DNA of 64,000 nucleotides from Leuctra nigra (GCA_934045905.1 OW203761.1:35390964-35454963), one strand, 5' to 3'. Positions 1-13,500 are shown, numbered from the stretch's first letter. Notes: generated from the letters alone by a model not told the origin. A program made the numbers and translations.

Positions 1-2100
1 TAGAAAGAATATTCCGTGGCTAGGTAGGGAAATTAAAGAAAATATATCTAGCAGAAACTTATTGTATAAGAGGGCTAAAGTGTCGGGTAATCATGATGAC
101 TGGATACAGTATAAAAAGAGTAGAAATGTGGTTACCAGAAGTCTCAAGTCTGCTCAAAGAAATTACTATGAAAGAAAAATTGATGATGTTAAAGGGGATA
201 GTAATAAGTTATGGCGTACACTTAAAGGAATTTGTAATACAGAAATGAAATGTGATATTCAGAATGAAATTGTAAATAATGAAGATATCTTGTTGACGGA
301 GGAAAAGGATATTGCTTATGCTTTTAACAATTATTTTCTTGACAGTATCACTAAGATAGTTGAAAGTATTCCAAATTTGGATCATTATACAGTAGAGGAA
401 GAAAATGTAAATACTTTTGAATCTTTTAAAAGTATATCTCTTGTGACTCTAGAACATGAAATGAAAAGTTTGAAAAGCATAAAAGGTGATGTAGATGGTA
501 TACCGTATAAACTTTTCATGGATTCCCATAAAGTGTCCAAATACTTTGTTCTTGATTTTATAAATATGTCATTATCGCAGGGCTGTTTTCCTACTGATTT
601 AAAGGAATCTACCATCATTCCTATTCCTAAGGTGAAAAATACGATTCAAATGTGTGAATTTAGACCTATAAACATGTTGGCAATCATGGATAAAATACTT
701 GAGAGTGTGGTACACAGTCAATTAAGCGAGTACCTGGATGTAAATAAACTTTTGTACATTAATCAATCTGGATTCCGAGAGAAACACTCATGTGAGACAG
801 CAGTTCAGGGTCTCCTAGCTAAATGGATGAAAGATGTAGATGATAATAAAGTTACGGTAGCAGTTTTTCTGGATCTTAAAAGAGCGTTTGAGACCGTTAA
901 TTTGGATAGATTACTCTACAAAATCAGGTATAAATATGGTATAGAAGGAACTGTTCTCAAGTGGCTACAAAGCTATTTAGTTGGAAGGTACCAAAAGGTC
1001 AAATATGGGAAGTGTTTGTCCGAGAAGAAATTGTGTATTCATGGTGTTCCACAAGGCTCTACATTGGGACCATTACTTTTTATTATGTATATTAATGATA
1101 TTCCGAGTGTTGTTGAAAAATGTTTTTTAAATTTGTATGCGGATGACATGGTGATTTCTGTAGCTTCTGAAAATGTAAATGAAGCCATATGTACAATAAA
1201 CCATGAACTTATAAACGTAGTAAATTGGCTTCATGTAAATAAACTTAAACTCAACGAAAGTAAATCAAAAATGATGGTAATTGGTAGAAAAAATGTAATG
1301 AAAAACACTCAGCCGCATGATAATGTAACTATAAGTGGAATTAATATTGAGTGTGTGGAATTTTATAAATATTTGGGGGTTTTAATTGATAATAGACTAT
1401 GTTTTAAGAAACATATTCAAGATGTTATAAGTAAATTAGGAAAGAAAATCGGATATATGTATAGAGTTGGAGGTAATCTATCAACATGGACTAAAGTTAT
1501 GATATATAACTGTATTATAAAACCGCATTTTACATACTGCAATACTTTGTTTTATAATAACACACAAGAAGATATTAATAGGTTGCAGATCATGCAGAAC
1601 AAAGTAATGCGATGTATTCTTAGAGAAAGGAGGATGACCCCAACGAGTGGCATGAGAGAAAAACTTAAATGGTGTACTATCAGAGAAATGATAGACATAG
1701 CTGTGTATATATTTGTTTTTAAAATTTATAAAGGGTATATGCCAAAGTATTTTATCATTGACAAATCTCTGCATGAACACATGACTCGTCATGCAGATGA
1801 TGCTTTTCTTACGCATTGTAACTACAGTAGGTTAAATAACAGTATATTTTATAAAGGGTTTAGGGATTTTAACAAAATCCCTAGAGTAATCAAAGATAGC
1901 AAAGATGTTCACGAGTTTAAGTTGGCTATAACTAAACATGTCAAAAGTGAGAGCAATTAATATGCTGTGTATTAAATAGTGTTGTGGATGTAGTTTAATA
2001 AGTTTTATAATGAACAATGTTTATCAATGACTGTCTTTTATAATTACAATGTAATTCACAAATGACAATAAAAAATACTGAAATACTAAAAAATACAAAA
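1..2100 (+). mobile_element. Non-LTR (LINE) retrotransposon, 5' part outside the window
   Basis: This is the 3' portion of a LINE: the open reverse transcriptase frame runs in from the left edge, stops at 1958-1960, and is followed by about 140 bp of AT-rich 3' UTR ending in A-rich AAATAC-like units near 2070-2100. The endonuclease domain expected upstream is not in the window. No target-site duplication can be defined because the 5' end is missing. The uninterrupted frame suggests a fairly young copy. Confidence 0.85.
2..1960 (+). CDS. LINE ORF2 reverse transcriptase, 5'-partial
   Basis: The frame is open from base 2, before the TTG at 62 that might be mistaken for a start, so the protein is truncated by the window edge. 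It encodes the linker after the endonuclease (PWLGREIKE, then a basic K/R-rich segment) and a complete reverse transcriptase. Visible family motifs are FRPINML (about base 660), SGFREKHSCETA, the first catalytic aspartate in FLDLKRAFETVN (about 865-900), GVPQGSTLGPLLF and the catalytic YADDM (about 1135-1150). A C-terminal domain follows to the stop at 1958-1960. Motif order and spacing fit the Jockey/CR1-like clades of target-primed retrotransposons; the exact clade needs a phylogeny. No stop or frameshift is seen. Confidence 0.9.
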   Translation, partial: RKNIPWLGREIKENISSRNLLYKRAKVSGNHDDWIQYKKSRNVVTRSLKSAQRNYYERKIDDVKGDSNKLWRTLKGICNTEMKCDIQNEIVNNEDILLTEEKDIAYAFNNYFLDSITKIVESIPNLDHYTVEEENVNTFESFKSISLVTLEHEMKSLKSIKGDVDGIPYKLFMDSHKVSKYFVLDFINMSLSQGCFPTDLKESTIIPIPKVKNTIQMCEFRPINMLAIMDKILESVVHSQLSEYLDVNKLLYINQSGFREKHSCETAVQGLLAKWMKDVDDNKVTVAVFLDLKRAFETVNLDRLLYKIRYKYGIEGTVLKWLQSYLVGRYQKVKYGKCLSEKKLCIHGVPQGSTLGPLLFIMYINDIPSVVEKCFLNLYADDMVISVASENVNEAICTINHELINVVNWLHVNKLKLNESKSKMMVIGRKNVMKNTQPHDNVTISGINIECVEFYKYLGVLIDNRLCFKKHIQDVISKLGKKIGYMYRVGGNLSTWTKVMIYNCIIKPHFTYCNTLFYNNTQEDINRLQIMQNKVMRCILRERRMTPTSGMREKLKWCTIREMIDIAVYIFVFKIYKGYMPKYFIIDKSLHEHMTRHADDAFLTHCNYSRLNNSIFYKGFRDFNKIPRVIKDSKDVHEFKLAITKHVKSESN

Positions 2101-2720
2101 TACCTACATAATGACGTTCTCAATGTGCCTCAATGGATGGTTCTATGTTGATTTACCTACTGATTATAACACTAATATACTACTTACTAGTATGTACAGT
2201 ATAGTTTTGAATGTCTGTCATTAATTGGCTATTTTTTTGCTACGGTGCAGAGTTTACTTAGGATACTACCTTAATACTACCTAGCTAGGTACCTGGGTCA
2301 TGCAAAAAAAATGCCTGCTTGCATCCCATGACTTTGATAATTATTTTTAGAAACCCCATTAACTTTCTGATATTTTTCATGATCTCCTATATTTTCCTAA
2401 CAGACCTGAGCAGTTGATTTTTTACATTGTGAAGGAATTTAAGATATTATAATCTCAAAGTATTAAAATTTAGAACACTATGAAAAATGCTTGTCCCTCA
2501 CCTCAGAATTAGGGTTAAAATATGCAATATTTGTATGAAGTCATATTTATTTTTGAACAAAATTGTAGAATATAAGTAAGAGAAATATAAATTCTCTAAT
2601 GTGAGCATTCAGCAGTCTCTTGATTCTCAAGAGTGTTACCCAGGTAAATTAGCTTAAATATGAAATTTGTTGTATTATTACGTTTCCTAACAACTTAGTT
2701 GGCAGTTGGCACATTTCATG
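2101..2720. other. Intergenic, no gene seen
   Basis: AT-rich sequence with no coding signal on either strand. It includes scattered TACCTA-type runs (for example 2270-2300), a minor simple-sequence motif that recurs across the window. Confidence 0.6.
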
Positions 2721-2723
2721 TAT

Positions 2724-3210
2724 AGCCTGATGCACAATTGAATTAAGGTTTATGATTTAGTGTTTAGTGTTTAGTGTTTAGTGTTTAAGAGAAATGAAAG
2801 GTGCTGTTATAACGTTACCATGCACAACTGTCATAAGCGTTATAAGGTTTAGTGTTTAAGGTTTAAGCTGAAATAAGAAATCAACAAAATCCATTTCTTA
2901 TTGCAAAACACTATTTCACCTTATGACGAACCAATCAGAAGAGAGCAGAGTAAATGTCAATGTCAAATTCGTACGGGAAAATGAAAAGTCGTCTGAATTA
3001 ATGTCATTGGAAGCACTTTAATTTGATATTTGTGCCTAATCTTGCTCATATATTTGTTTCCATATCATTTTTCGATCAATTATTTAATTTTATCACGTGG
3101 TGAAATAACCTCGTGAAATAAGCAATTGTGCACTGGACTCTGTTAAAACATCTTAAACACTAATCACTAAACATTAAACCATAAACCTTAATTCAATTGT
3201 GCATCAAGCT
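2724..3210. mobile_element. MITE with about 50-bp terminal inverted repeats
   Basis: The left end (AGCCTGATGCACAATTGAAT, continuing as AAGGTTTATG) is matched by the inverted right end (AGCTTGATGCACAATTGAAT). Both arms carry TTTAGTG-type heptamers next to the inverted repeat: four tandem copies on the left at about 2758-2787, diverged on the right. TAT flanks both ends, a possible 3-bp target duplication. There is no coding capacity. A 3-bp duplication would fit a PIF/Harbinger-type MITE, but the family is not established. Confidence 0.75.
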
Positions 3211-3213
3211 TAT

Positions 3214-6200
3214 AGCGCCACTTTTCTACTGATTCATAAATGGGATCGAGATATGAATTTTCAAAAGATAATCAGATATTATATTTTTTTATGAATGCAG
3301 CCCCTGGTGGTAGGTCCAATGGTGGTAGGTACCAATAGTTTTTCATTAAATCGGTAGGTACCATTGTCATGCACTTACATACATGAAAAAACTAAAAAGT
3401 CTGAACGATTGAAATTTACCTATAATTCTAGACAAAGAAATGGAGCCAATTTATGCAGATTCTGCATATTCACTGTCAAATACATTTTTAATAATTTGTG
3501 TAATGTGACCTACCACTGATGTAAAGATATGAAACTGTTTCGACTCTTGTGAAAGACACTCTGTGTACCGACACATAATATTCATGTGTGATGATCATGT
3601 CACACAGTCACAGTATCGTGAGAAGCATTTCAGAAACACATGTTCATGCGATAGCATCTTTCATTGCTCTGCATGTTCTTGTACTTAGTTTTTTGCCAAG
3701 AAGTTTAATTTTCTGTTCAGTATTCAGGATCATCATGCCGACAGTTTCAAAACATTCCAGACGACGAGAACATTTTTACCCTCTCCCGCTCTATTTACAT
3801 TATTGATGAGGACACTCTTTCATACTCCGTCTCTTTTTTGTCACAATGAATTAGAAAACATAACTTGCATAAATGCCCAGAGGTCGTTTTTAATACAAGA
3901 TCTTGACTCATCATTATTCTGTCTCCCAAATATATCATGAGGAAGGTCATGCAATGCAAAAGTGACGTTTCCAGATCTCGAGTTTGTTTGTCAGCTATTG
4001 ACTCGCTCGATGATCTTCGTTCCTTGGATTGTTGACATGGATGCTGGTTTTGTTGTCACGTGTCTCGCTGTGACAGTGTTGTCCCACGTGCAGTTGCTTT
4101 GTGTTGTCACGCTTGAGCTCCGCGTTGTGATTGTGACGGGGGCTGATGCGTGCTCCGATTCCGCTCAAATATTCTACCAACTCGCCCAAAATTCTCCAAT
4201 TTTTGGGACCACATGCGGGTCCGGGCCACATGGGCCCGCGGGAAAAGTTTGAATTTCAGATAATATATGGAAATTTTCTATGCTGTTTAGTGTTTCGACC
4301 ATTCTGACCTGGCTTTCCCACCAGTTTCAGACTCCCCCAGATCGGGCCCGTTAGGTCGACCCCTCCCGATGTCCCCCACTTAGTTCAACAAAGTTAAAAG
4401 TTAAAATTAATGTGCGCAATATAACCTCGTCGTTGACGCGCCGTTAAACTCTAATAATCAATCATTAGTGTTTCGACTATGATTTTCGGGAAATGATATT
4501 TGATAAATTTGATAACCTAAAGCTGTTTTATAAAATAAACATTAAATACCCCCTCCCTCCAGCCCAACCCTGTGTTGTGTGACGTGTTCTTGCGATGATT
4601 GAGATTGTGTTGTCACGTGCCTCACTACTGGGCTATCATTGTTGGATCATCTGGAGAGCAGGGGTAAACGTGTAGGACGACCTCGCGCTAATGGATTGGA
4701 CATCAGTGGAAGGAGGCTTGAAATGGACCGGAACGTCGGTTAGAGACGGCGTCATGAGTCCAGACAGATAATCTCTTTACAGAGTTCGCGAGGAAACGCT
4801 CTCTGGACACTTATTTTTATACCGGTAGTCATTTATAAAATCCAATTACTCGCCGAAGGTGTTTGGAAGGACGGAATCCGTGCTTCACCTGTTTTGGTTT
4901 ACCTCATCTCGACATGTTGTTCCTGTCCGCGCCGCGTGGTGACAGATTATGAGTTGGTTGACGTCTTGCATCTGAGTGATGGTGGTGGGTCTCCTCATGT
5001 GGGGCCACATCTGGGGCCCATATTGCGGCAGTTCACCCGTTGTTTTTCTCGGCGAACATGTGTTTGGGATGAGATGAGCCTGGCTTTCTTGTCTGTGACA
5101 GCGCATTATGTTGTTGAAGCGCCGTAGCCAAAGAATGCGGCTTTATTTTTTTTGGGAATATCGTAAACCGAAAAGCGTTATTTATTATGGACTTCCTTCT
5201 TAGTTCTTGCATGCTGGGAAAGATGTGACTTGACTGCTCTATCAATCAGATTCAGCTCAACAAAATGATACTTTTTATCATTTTCTATTCAATTTCTTTT
5301 GTGTGATATAAGTGCTTTTCGGCCATGCTGCTTGTGTGGGTGTGAGAGTTGAAGGGGGGGGAGGGGGGGGCACAGCTTCAGTAACCTAGGCAACGGACCC
5401 TCCATTGGGCTGCGTACACCCCCTTCTCTTCTCGGAAAATTTCTGACTCTGTCCATGCATGGCTTCAATCCTTCAACTTCAGGAGAATCTGGTCTTGTCG
5501 CATATCGTGCTCGCATGGTAACACTATACTATCCATATATAAATCCCGGAGATAGGATTACTTTTCACGCGTTATGATTGCTCTCACATATTACCTACTG
5601 GTTTACAGTTGTATGACACTCACGTTCTGACGTCTCTAGTTTACACCAAAGTAAGAGACGTTCTGTTCGCTTGTTGCTTGCCTGACGTGTGTAGGACTTC
5701 GAGACTGAGCTAGAAATAGCCTGGATCAGGCTTGAAGGCCTCGCTGAAGGCTAAATGAAAGCTGCGAGTGAAGCTGGAAGAAGTCTGGAGAAGGCATGAT
5801 AACGACACAAGACGGCTGGAGATGAGTTCGTTCTCGATCTTCCTGATCGACGTCGCCAGTGAATCGATGCAAAACAGCAGCGTCCTTGTTGCCTAGCAAC
5901 ACTCCAGTTAAGCGTTATTACAACCCCCTCCCCCCGCCCGCCCTCCTGTCTTCGCCATCCCCCAGCGGCAGGGAAGAAGCAAGAAGCTCACTTTGTCTCC
6001 AGCGAAATGAACCCAGCCTTTATACGACATGAGAGCAATACATGTTGGAAAAGACAGAACAGAATGTTGGTTGAGAGATAAAATTATGATCGACATAAAT
6101 CTGACAAATATGTCAATCTTGAAAGAAATTGTTGTTCAGTTGACTTGAAACTTCGGAAGACATAAATTGGCAACAGTCGTGTCAACGAAACGCTGGGCAA

Positions 6201-9200
6201 GGAAGGGTAGGCATTTCCACACAATCTCAAACCCTGCTACATGAAACTTCCAGTCCGCAGGATGTTCAGAAACCTGAAAGTGGATTAGCTTTGAACATGC
6301 GAGCTCTGACGTCGAGCAATTGCCCTCGACGAGGCTCGAACTTGCGTTCTCTCGTGACTGGATGAAGTTTCCGGCGACGGCGACTCGAGTGTGGGATGAT
6401 GGAGCGTTCTGGCGTCGAGGTCAGAGTTTGACGTCGAGTACACTTGCTCTTTTTATTCGCGATATCGATAGCCGGGTGGACTGATGAGTGGATTATACAC
6501 TGTATTGTGTCGAGGCTCAAGTTTCTATTGGCACGTTTTTTTCCGTCCTTTGCCACTCCTTTAGTCTACTATCGATTACCACGTTCATTAATTATTTTTC
6601 TGACTCCTGCCGATTTTCCCAACCATTTGTAAAAAATCGGACTGATTTTCAAACAGTCTAGGCTGGCAGTTGATCAACTTAAAATTGACATTTTGTTTTC
6701 AGTTTCGTCGAATACTTCGTCAATGCAACTTCCGTAATTGATTTGACGCCTGTATTATGATGAGCCACATGTGGCGTCAGGTTAGGACTCAAAAGAAAGG
6801 GGGGTATCTAGGAGAGGGAGAGAGAGAGAGAGATACAGTTGCCATTGGCGGGCCGAGTTAGAGCGTGATTCTCTCGCGAGCCTCTAGATGTCAGGAGTGT
6901 TACACTTGGAGTGCTTTGGGGTGGGGCGTACGTCGGCCTGGCGGTGGCAGGGTGGGAGGCTACCACTGTTCCTCCTGCCTAGCCTGGCAGGGTAAACTGT
7001 TCGGTGAAGGGAGAGAGAAGAGAGAATTCATTGATCTGTCTTGTGCGCTGTACCTCTGCAAACCGACAACGCGCTACGCTATCAGTCGCTAGTTCCACGC
7101 GCAGCGTACATACAGCTCCAGTTCCTGCCGTATGCAGTTGTCAGCTCGTAGCTAGTTGTGTCAGAATATTATTCAAAACATTACCACTTGCCAGACTTCG
7201 ACGCTTATGAGGCGTAATAGTAGATTGTAGAGTCTGGACTTGAACGGATCGTGTGCGGTGTGGTGTTTGGTGTACCTAGGGTACAGATATTCTATGTGCT
7301 AACGTCTCCTCTTCAGCAGCCAAACTGTGGGGTTCAGGGCCTTTCTTTCTTCCTCCGCAGGGAATGTATTATCCAGTAAGTAGCAAATTATTACAAATAT
7401 TTGTAGTAAATGGTTCTGAATGAAGCCGCCTCGTGGTTTGTTTTCACGACGCGCTGGTTGCCTAGCATAAGGCGCATCGGGAAAATGCAATATTGCCGCG
7501 TGCAAACTGTTTCTTTCATTCTGTGATAGAATGTTCCGTATGCAGTTTATTGTGGTTTTCCCCAGTTGATAAGAGCTTACAAGCAAGTGCTTGATTTAGT
7601 TTCATTGTTGTATTTGCCAGCATCTGGCGAGGCTCCCGACGCTCATTATTCATTAATTACAATTGAGCTTCATTGCGTACACCGAGCCATCGGCCTGCTC
7701 AAGCTGAGATAATCATATTTCCTTTCATTTTTATGTTTAATCATTTTAATCTCTCGATAAACATAACTTCTGTTCAAATGGCAATGGGTTAAAGTTCAAT
7801 GACAAAGGCCAATTTGAGCCTCATTTTTATATATAGCTCCGCATCTATCTAGTGAGTCAGACTGCGAGATTTGTTGTTGCTTCTCGGAGTGATCATCACG
7901 CATGGTTTCTGTGTCTCATACCAGCTATTTCATGCATAATGCTCGTATTCTCCGCGGAGTTAGCGAAACGAACGACGCCACTCGTGCATTATTCATGACA
8001 TCGTCGACCGCGTCGCGGCGGCGGTCGGTAACTTACTTCCGAGGCCCACACTGCGGGCGCCGAGACGACGACGTCGACGTCCAAGTGTCCCTTCTCATCA
8101 TGGTGCTTCTCATAGTCATGACTGTCGAGGCGTTCTACTCTGGGGACATCACGTTCCGCTCGGCTGCATTGGAACACGTTCTGAAAATCCAATCTCTGTC
8201 CAACCATGGCGTCACGTCAGGCACAGGATATGATGATAGGATCTGTATTAGCATGAGCAATGACGATGTCCACGGCGAGCATTGGCCGGAGCTCGCAAGT
8301 TCTCAGGTCCATCAATAAGCCTCATCCGTCGCTGCCCCAGCGCTCCCCCCAGCCCGTCAATTCATGATGTAACATCCTGCCCCCTCTCCGTCTCCCTCTC
8401 CAGTCTCCCCGGCCCAAACTCGGTGATCCAGGGAATAGACATCATCATCATCATCCCATAGAGTAGCTCTATTCCGCCATAATAGAGCTGAACTAGTACA
8501 TCCGACTTGCCTCGATGGATGAATTTATAGCGTCATGGCTTTGTCTAGTGATGCTGCATGATGTAATGGGGAGGAGTGTTGCTGCTTCATTATTGTCGCA
8601 TTGTCGCGTCTATTGCTCTCATTGCGGTCGCAGGCAAATACATAATGTATGCACACCATGTCACCGCCGTCGCCAACGACGAAATTGATTTCAATATTTT
8701 ACGATGTAGGCTGTTTTAAAACCGCGAGAATTTGATACCAGCAAGTAATTTCTCTGTTGCTGTTCCTGATTGCATTTTTATTGGTCAATTTGCATAATCA
8801 ATACAACCTGAATCGACCTGTCTAATTGCCCCGTCCCCTGCCGTCTTGGCCGATTGTCGTCCCCGTTGTCGTGCGATGCCTGCTGTGGCCACCGTGAAGC
8901 CGCGTCCTAGCTCGTGCGCTTGCTACTTCTTCTAAGTAATCACTGCAAATTATAGATCATCACCATTCACCAGCTGATCCTCGCTTTCCCACGCTCAAGT
9001 GCCGCCCTGCATTCTTCTAGTTGAGTGCTAATTACCAGCTTGCTGACGCGAATGCATCAAATCGCCGCGATTGTGTCTCCTGCTAGAGCAAGTAGGATTA
9101 ACACCTCGAGTCCTCGGGAATGGGATAAGTTTTAATTGCGTTCCCGTGTCGGAGAGCGCTTTGTTCCCAAGTGCTCTGTCTTATTAGGAGTTGGGACCGG

Positions 9201-9828
9201 CGCGGGGCAACAAAGCGCCGCAAGCGGAACGTTCAGACATTTTATTAGTACGGTAACTCGCGGTTCAGCGATTGCTTTTTTAACTTTTAAGATAATTACT
9301 ACTTCTACAAAAAAAGAATATTCTAGTAAAATTGAACATTTCGATAGTTAAAAGGCAAACACACTACGCAGTACGCATACCACAAGGCATTACTTATCAG
9401 GTGCAAGTTAACATATTAAATATGGGCTGCATTTTTCTTGCTAGTAATTACACACAACGTGTTGTAAATTAAAAAAATCTAGACACGGAAAATGTTTTGA
9501 ACATATTTAGACTGCATATTTATAAACGTCTTACTGAAAATAAGTTTGAGCTATTTTCTGCTAAACCACACCTTTCAAGTCTCAGTTGTGATTAATGGTA
9601 ATCATGTAAAAAGTTGAACATTGTAATTTTCCAGTATTAGGTGGTATTATATTTGTCACTTAACAATAATACAATCCAAAATGTCCTGAACACACAACTT
9701 TTTTAAAACATTTTCATAAAATCCCAGCACCAGTAAATAGTAATCACATCAGACACTTTTCTTTGATAATGATAGCTTGTACATTTTTAGCCTGATGTTG
9801 AAATATATGTGGCTCTGTGGGTTACTTG
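3214..9828. other. Long non-coding stretch, no exon recognised
   Basis: The many short frames here have no recognisable domain, and their composition fits chance openings in moderately GC-rich DNA. The segment at about 6780-9350 is more GC-rich, with many CpG-containing tracts. It contains a GA repeat at 6811-6833 and G runs near 5354-5370. A promoter or 5' non-coding exon of Rbfox could lie here, but no element can be assigned by eye. Sequence near 4185-4390 (GCGGGTCCGGGCC...) resembles fragments of the GC-rich transposons at 32 and 55 kb. Confidence 0.5.
6811..6833. repeat. GA-rich simple repeat
   Basis: Short purine run of GA dinucleotides. GAGA-type tracts are common near insect promoters, but nothing else here fixes a promoter. 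Confidence 0.6.
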
Positions 9829-9836
9829 GTTATGCC

Positions 9837-10567
9837 TAGGGATGGAGCGAACCTGGATTTTGATATCGACTATCGATATCATTTATATATCGATATATAT
9901 CGATATATCGATATCGCGATATATCGATATATTGAAATATCGATATATTGAAGTATCGATATATTGAAATATCGATATATTGAAATATTGAAATATCGAT
10001 ATATTGAAATATTGAAATATCGAAATATCGATATATTGAAATATTGAAATATCGAAATATCGATGTATTGAAATATCGAAATATTGATATATGACAATAT
10101 TATATTTCGATGTAGGTATTGAAATATTGATATATCGCATAAATGCCTTAAATTGCTCCTAAAACTGATAGGAAATTCAAAAGAAAATTTAAATAGAAAA
10201 AACACAGCCGTTCCAAAATATAGGGTCACCGGCCAGATAAGAAAGAAATGTGAATAATCTGAGAAATTGTCCTAAAATCTGATAAAAGCTGCACTGCAAA
10301 TATGAATTATTTTGCCATTGTAGGTATAAACTTCAATTAAGAATATAGTTGTATCATACGGTAACGCTTCGATATATCGATATTTCAATAGATCGCTATT
10401 TCGATATTTCAATATTTTAATATTTCAATATATCGATATTTCAATATTTCAATATTTCGATATATCGATATTTCAATATATCGATATTCAATATATTCAG
10501 GTATCGATATTTCGATATTTTTTTGATATCGATATATATCGATATATCGATATTTTCTCCATCCCTA
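9837..10567. mobile_element. Non-autonomous hAT-type element built of TCGATAT repeats
   Basis: It is flanked by an exact 8-bp duplication GTTATGCC (9829-9836 and 10568-10575), the hAT hallmark. Termini are TAGGGATGGAG on the left and its inverse CTCCATCCCTA on the right. The arms, about 9860-10135 and 10365-10550, consist of ATCGATAT/TTGAAATATCG units in opposite orientation, so the element can fold into a very long hairpin. The unique core is about 10140-10365. Reading frames rich in ISIFQY translated from the arms are repeat artefacts, not genes. Confidence 0.9.
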
Positions 10568-10575
10568 GTTATGCC

Positions 10576-13500
10576 ATTAACCCGCATCAATTAGTTCAAC
10601 ACGGGATCTAACGTGTTATTTATAATTGCATATTAAATACACAAATGTAGGAAGAGAAGTAGAAGCAGATGATGATGTATTAGCCAAGAAACGCCCCCAG
10701 AATTACGTTTCAAAGAAACTCTTGGGTTTCATAAATTATCTTCAAAAAGTGGCAGTGTTAATTACGCTGGCCGGCTTAATAACAATTTAACGACCCCTAC
10801 GGTTCATTAGTCACTGTACACCTCATGGCAGGCGACCAAGCACATTAGACGCTCTAAGTATAGCTGTGCAGCTTGCGAATGCATTGATCGCGAGTGCAAG
10901 CAGCGAGATCATGCTTGCACCACACTCCTGCTGCACGCACGTGTGCTGCGGTGTTATTCTTGGCCGTCTGGAGCAATTGCTCTGCGAACTTCTCGCAATC
11001 CCGTCGTAAACTGCGTCGTTCATCTCAGGTTTATGCACCGGGATCATCTTGCATGGCGCAATAGCATCCTCTTCTGTCATCTCATCTCGAAACTGCGACT
11101 TCTAAGAATGTGCATAATTTGACTTTCATTGAATATAATTGCACGAAATGTCAGTTGGCTAACGTACATTGTTCACAGAGTGCAAGAGTTCTCCACTACC
11201 TCCCCGAAATGTTGCGCATTTTTCCGTAATAATTCACCCTCCAGTTTATTTCGAACTCCTTTTTGGCGGACAATTATCCTGTTCATCAGATAGAACTGTT
11301 TAAAGAAAGTACCGGGAAGTACAGATGGAAGCTTTTTTCAACACAAAAGTGCTGGAACGTCTGACTCTGAACTCCTTCGAAAAATCTGACTTTATATGTA
11401 CTTTTTATTACACGAATTGTAAAAATAATGTTCCAAACAGATATCATACCAATAACATACAATTTCAAGAAATATTCAAATGTTACACTTCCAGAATCTC
11501 TGAAATTTGTATTCCCGGAAGTAATTTGGCTAACCATTACAAGTTAATTTGAGTCGAGTTGCACTTGGCTATTTTACAATTACTCCGGCTGGTAAGGACG
11601 AGAAGAGATAAAATCAGTAACGACCAACCCTCGACTCCTTCCAGCACTGATCATCTCCTTCTCGATTGTTTTCCTCCACATGTCTTGTAACAATAATTGA
11701 ATCGCTTCATCGTTTGGCTTCTCGCTTCCAACTAAGCGAAGTGGCGAAAGGCAAGCAGATGTTTTGGATTCTGCGCTACAGCGTGAGGCATAAATATAGC
11801 TCGAGTCTTGTCTGTTGGAACGTTGGAACAGTTTACAGGAATAACCTGACCTCCCTGATGCAACGCATTTTGGAAGGCAGATTATAAACATTGTTTCGTG
11901 AGAAGGTTTACTTCGCTTGGTCTACGCAGACTCCGATGCCAGCCATTTCACATCAAAACTTCGTGTCCTATGAAGTAGCTTGGGGTGGTTTCGTCACTTC
12001 TGCTTTCTAGTTTTAATGAGAGGAGGCAAATTGATGATTTCCTAAGACATCTAATGTCATAAAACTAAAAGCAATCATGTCGCCTGTAGCTGTTCTCTAC
12101 AGAACTGTTGTCACGTGACGTGACTAAGGAGTGACAAAAGGGTCTCGAAGGGCCTGTAGAGGTCCCCCCTCTCATTGTCCCCGCGCTTGGCAAGTAATTG
12201 GGTCGCTTCATCTTCTCTCACATCAGATCCCACTGTTCTCGCTCGACAAAAACTCACTCGTACTCGGCATTCACTTTTTCTGATGACGCTCTCCAGAAGG
12301 AGCCCACATTGCAGACGGTTTTAATTAACTGATTAAAAAAAGCGTGAGATTGAATACTTGTATAATATCGTCCTAGGCATCAGAGAGTTTACTTGAGTTT
12401 TACTTCTCGGCCGTAAAACTACCTACTCTGAACTGAACATAAACAATGCATCGACTCGCAGTCCCTTTCAGTTTATATGAGAGTGTGTCGTAAATCACAG
12501 TTTGTCCAAAAGCGAAACAGGAAGACAGGAAGAGGTAGTGTTGAGATTTCACCCCATGCCTCGCCTTTCATGGCACTCGTGCTGCAGTATGGACCGACGT
12601 GGATGAGTTGCGATCTGGAAATAGCCCTGGCGCATTGTTGAATGACACTGTGCAGACCCAGCAGCCCCCCTCATCTGTACCCTACGTGCTCGGAACTATG
12701 CTCCGATGCAGTTGGCCCGACGAATACCAAGTTCCGAGTTTAGGAGGTTGGCGGCGAACCAAAGACGATGCAGTTTGATGACGTCAATGGCCGATACCAG
12801 CTGTATTGAAGGCTCGTTTGCGTAACAACATTCCCTAATTGCTAAATATAATTCTGTGTCGGGTTTCGTACGCTCGTTACTCGTTCATATATCAGAGTTC
12901 AGTGAGCGAGAAGCCGAGTGACGTCGCTCAATTATTCCATCAGTCACTCTTGCCCCATTATTATTCTGATGAATCTCAACTGCGTCGCTTGTGTCCAGTC
13001 TCCGGATCATCTCGTGGACCCCGCCACGTGGTGGGATCGGCACTGCAGATTGTTCTCCCTCCCTTCCCTGCATCGCTCCCTCCTCCCCCTCGGAATCTGG
13101 CGCGGTGTTCACGCAGCCCGACTTTCAATGTGGAATCTCTTCGTTTACGCATATCCCTCAACACTCGGCTGTGAAATAAAATTATTCAACGACAGGTTAC
13201 ATAAACTTTGGCTGAGTTGCAATTTTTTTTAAAGCATGAGCGAATTTTTCTGCTACACGTACTACGTCGGCCGCCTGTTCATGTGGAGAGGGAAATCGTT
13301 TCCAAAAGTAAAAATCCATGTCTTTTAATTTACATTCAAATGCTATTCTGTATTGATTATGAAGATGTTATCAAAGACATGCTCGGGTTTGAGTATTACA
13401 GAGCTGTGTGCCTCCGCAGCCCAGGGGCTAGTTGAAAACATTGATTTCTCGATCGCGTTTTAGCCATGTTTCGTTGGGGGCCCGATGTGTGCCTGGCGGC

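Noticed and set aside
62..64. TTG at 62 as start of the LINE protein
   Set aside because: The frame is open to the window edge with conserved RT-linker residues upstream, so this is an internal codon.
2758..2787. TTTAGTG tandem as interstitial telomere repeat
   Set aside because: It is part of a MITE arm, and the arthropod telomere repeat is TTAGG.
7902..8318. 138-aa plus-strand open frame
   Set aside because: No domain, overlaps an opposite-strand frame, GC-rich context; no splice or family support.
9879..10229. Overlapping minus-strand frames rich in ISIFQY/IDISI repeats
   Set aside because: They are the translation of TCGATAT-type repeats inside the hAT element, not a gene.
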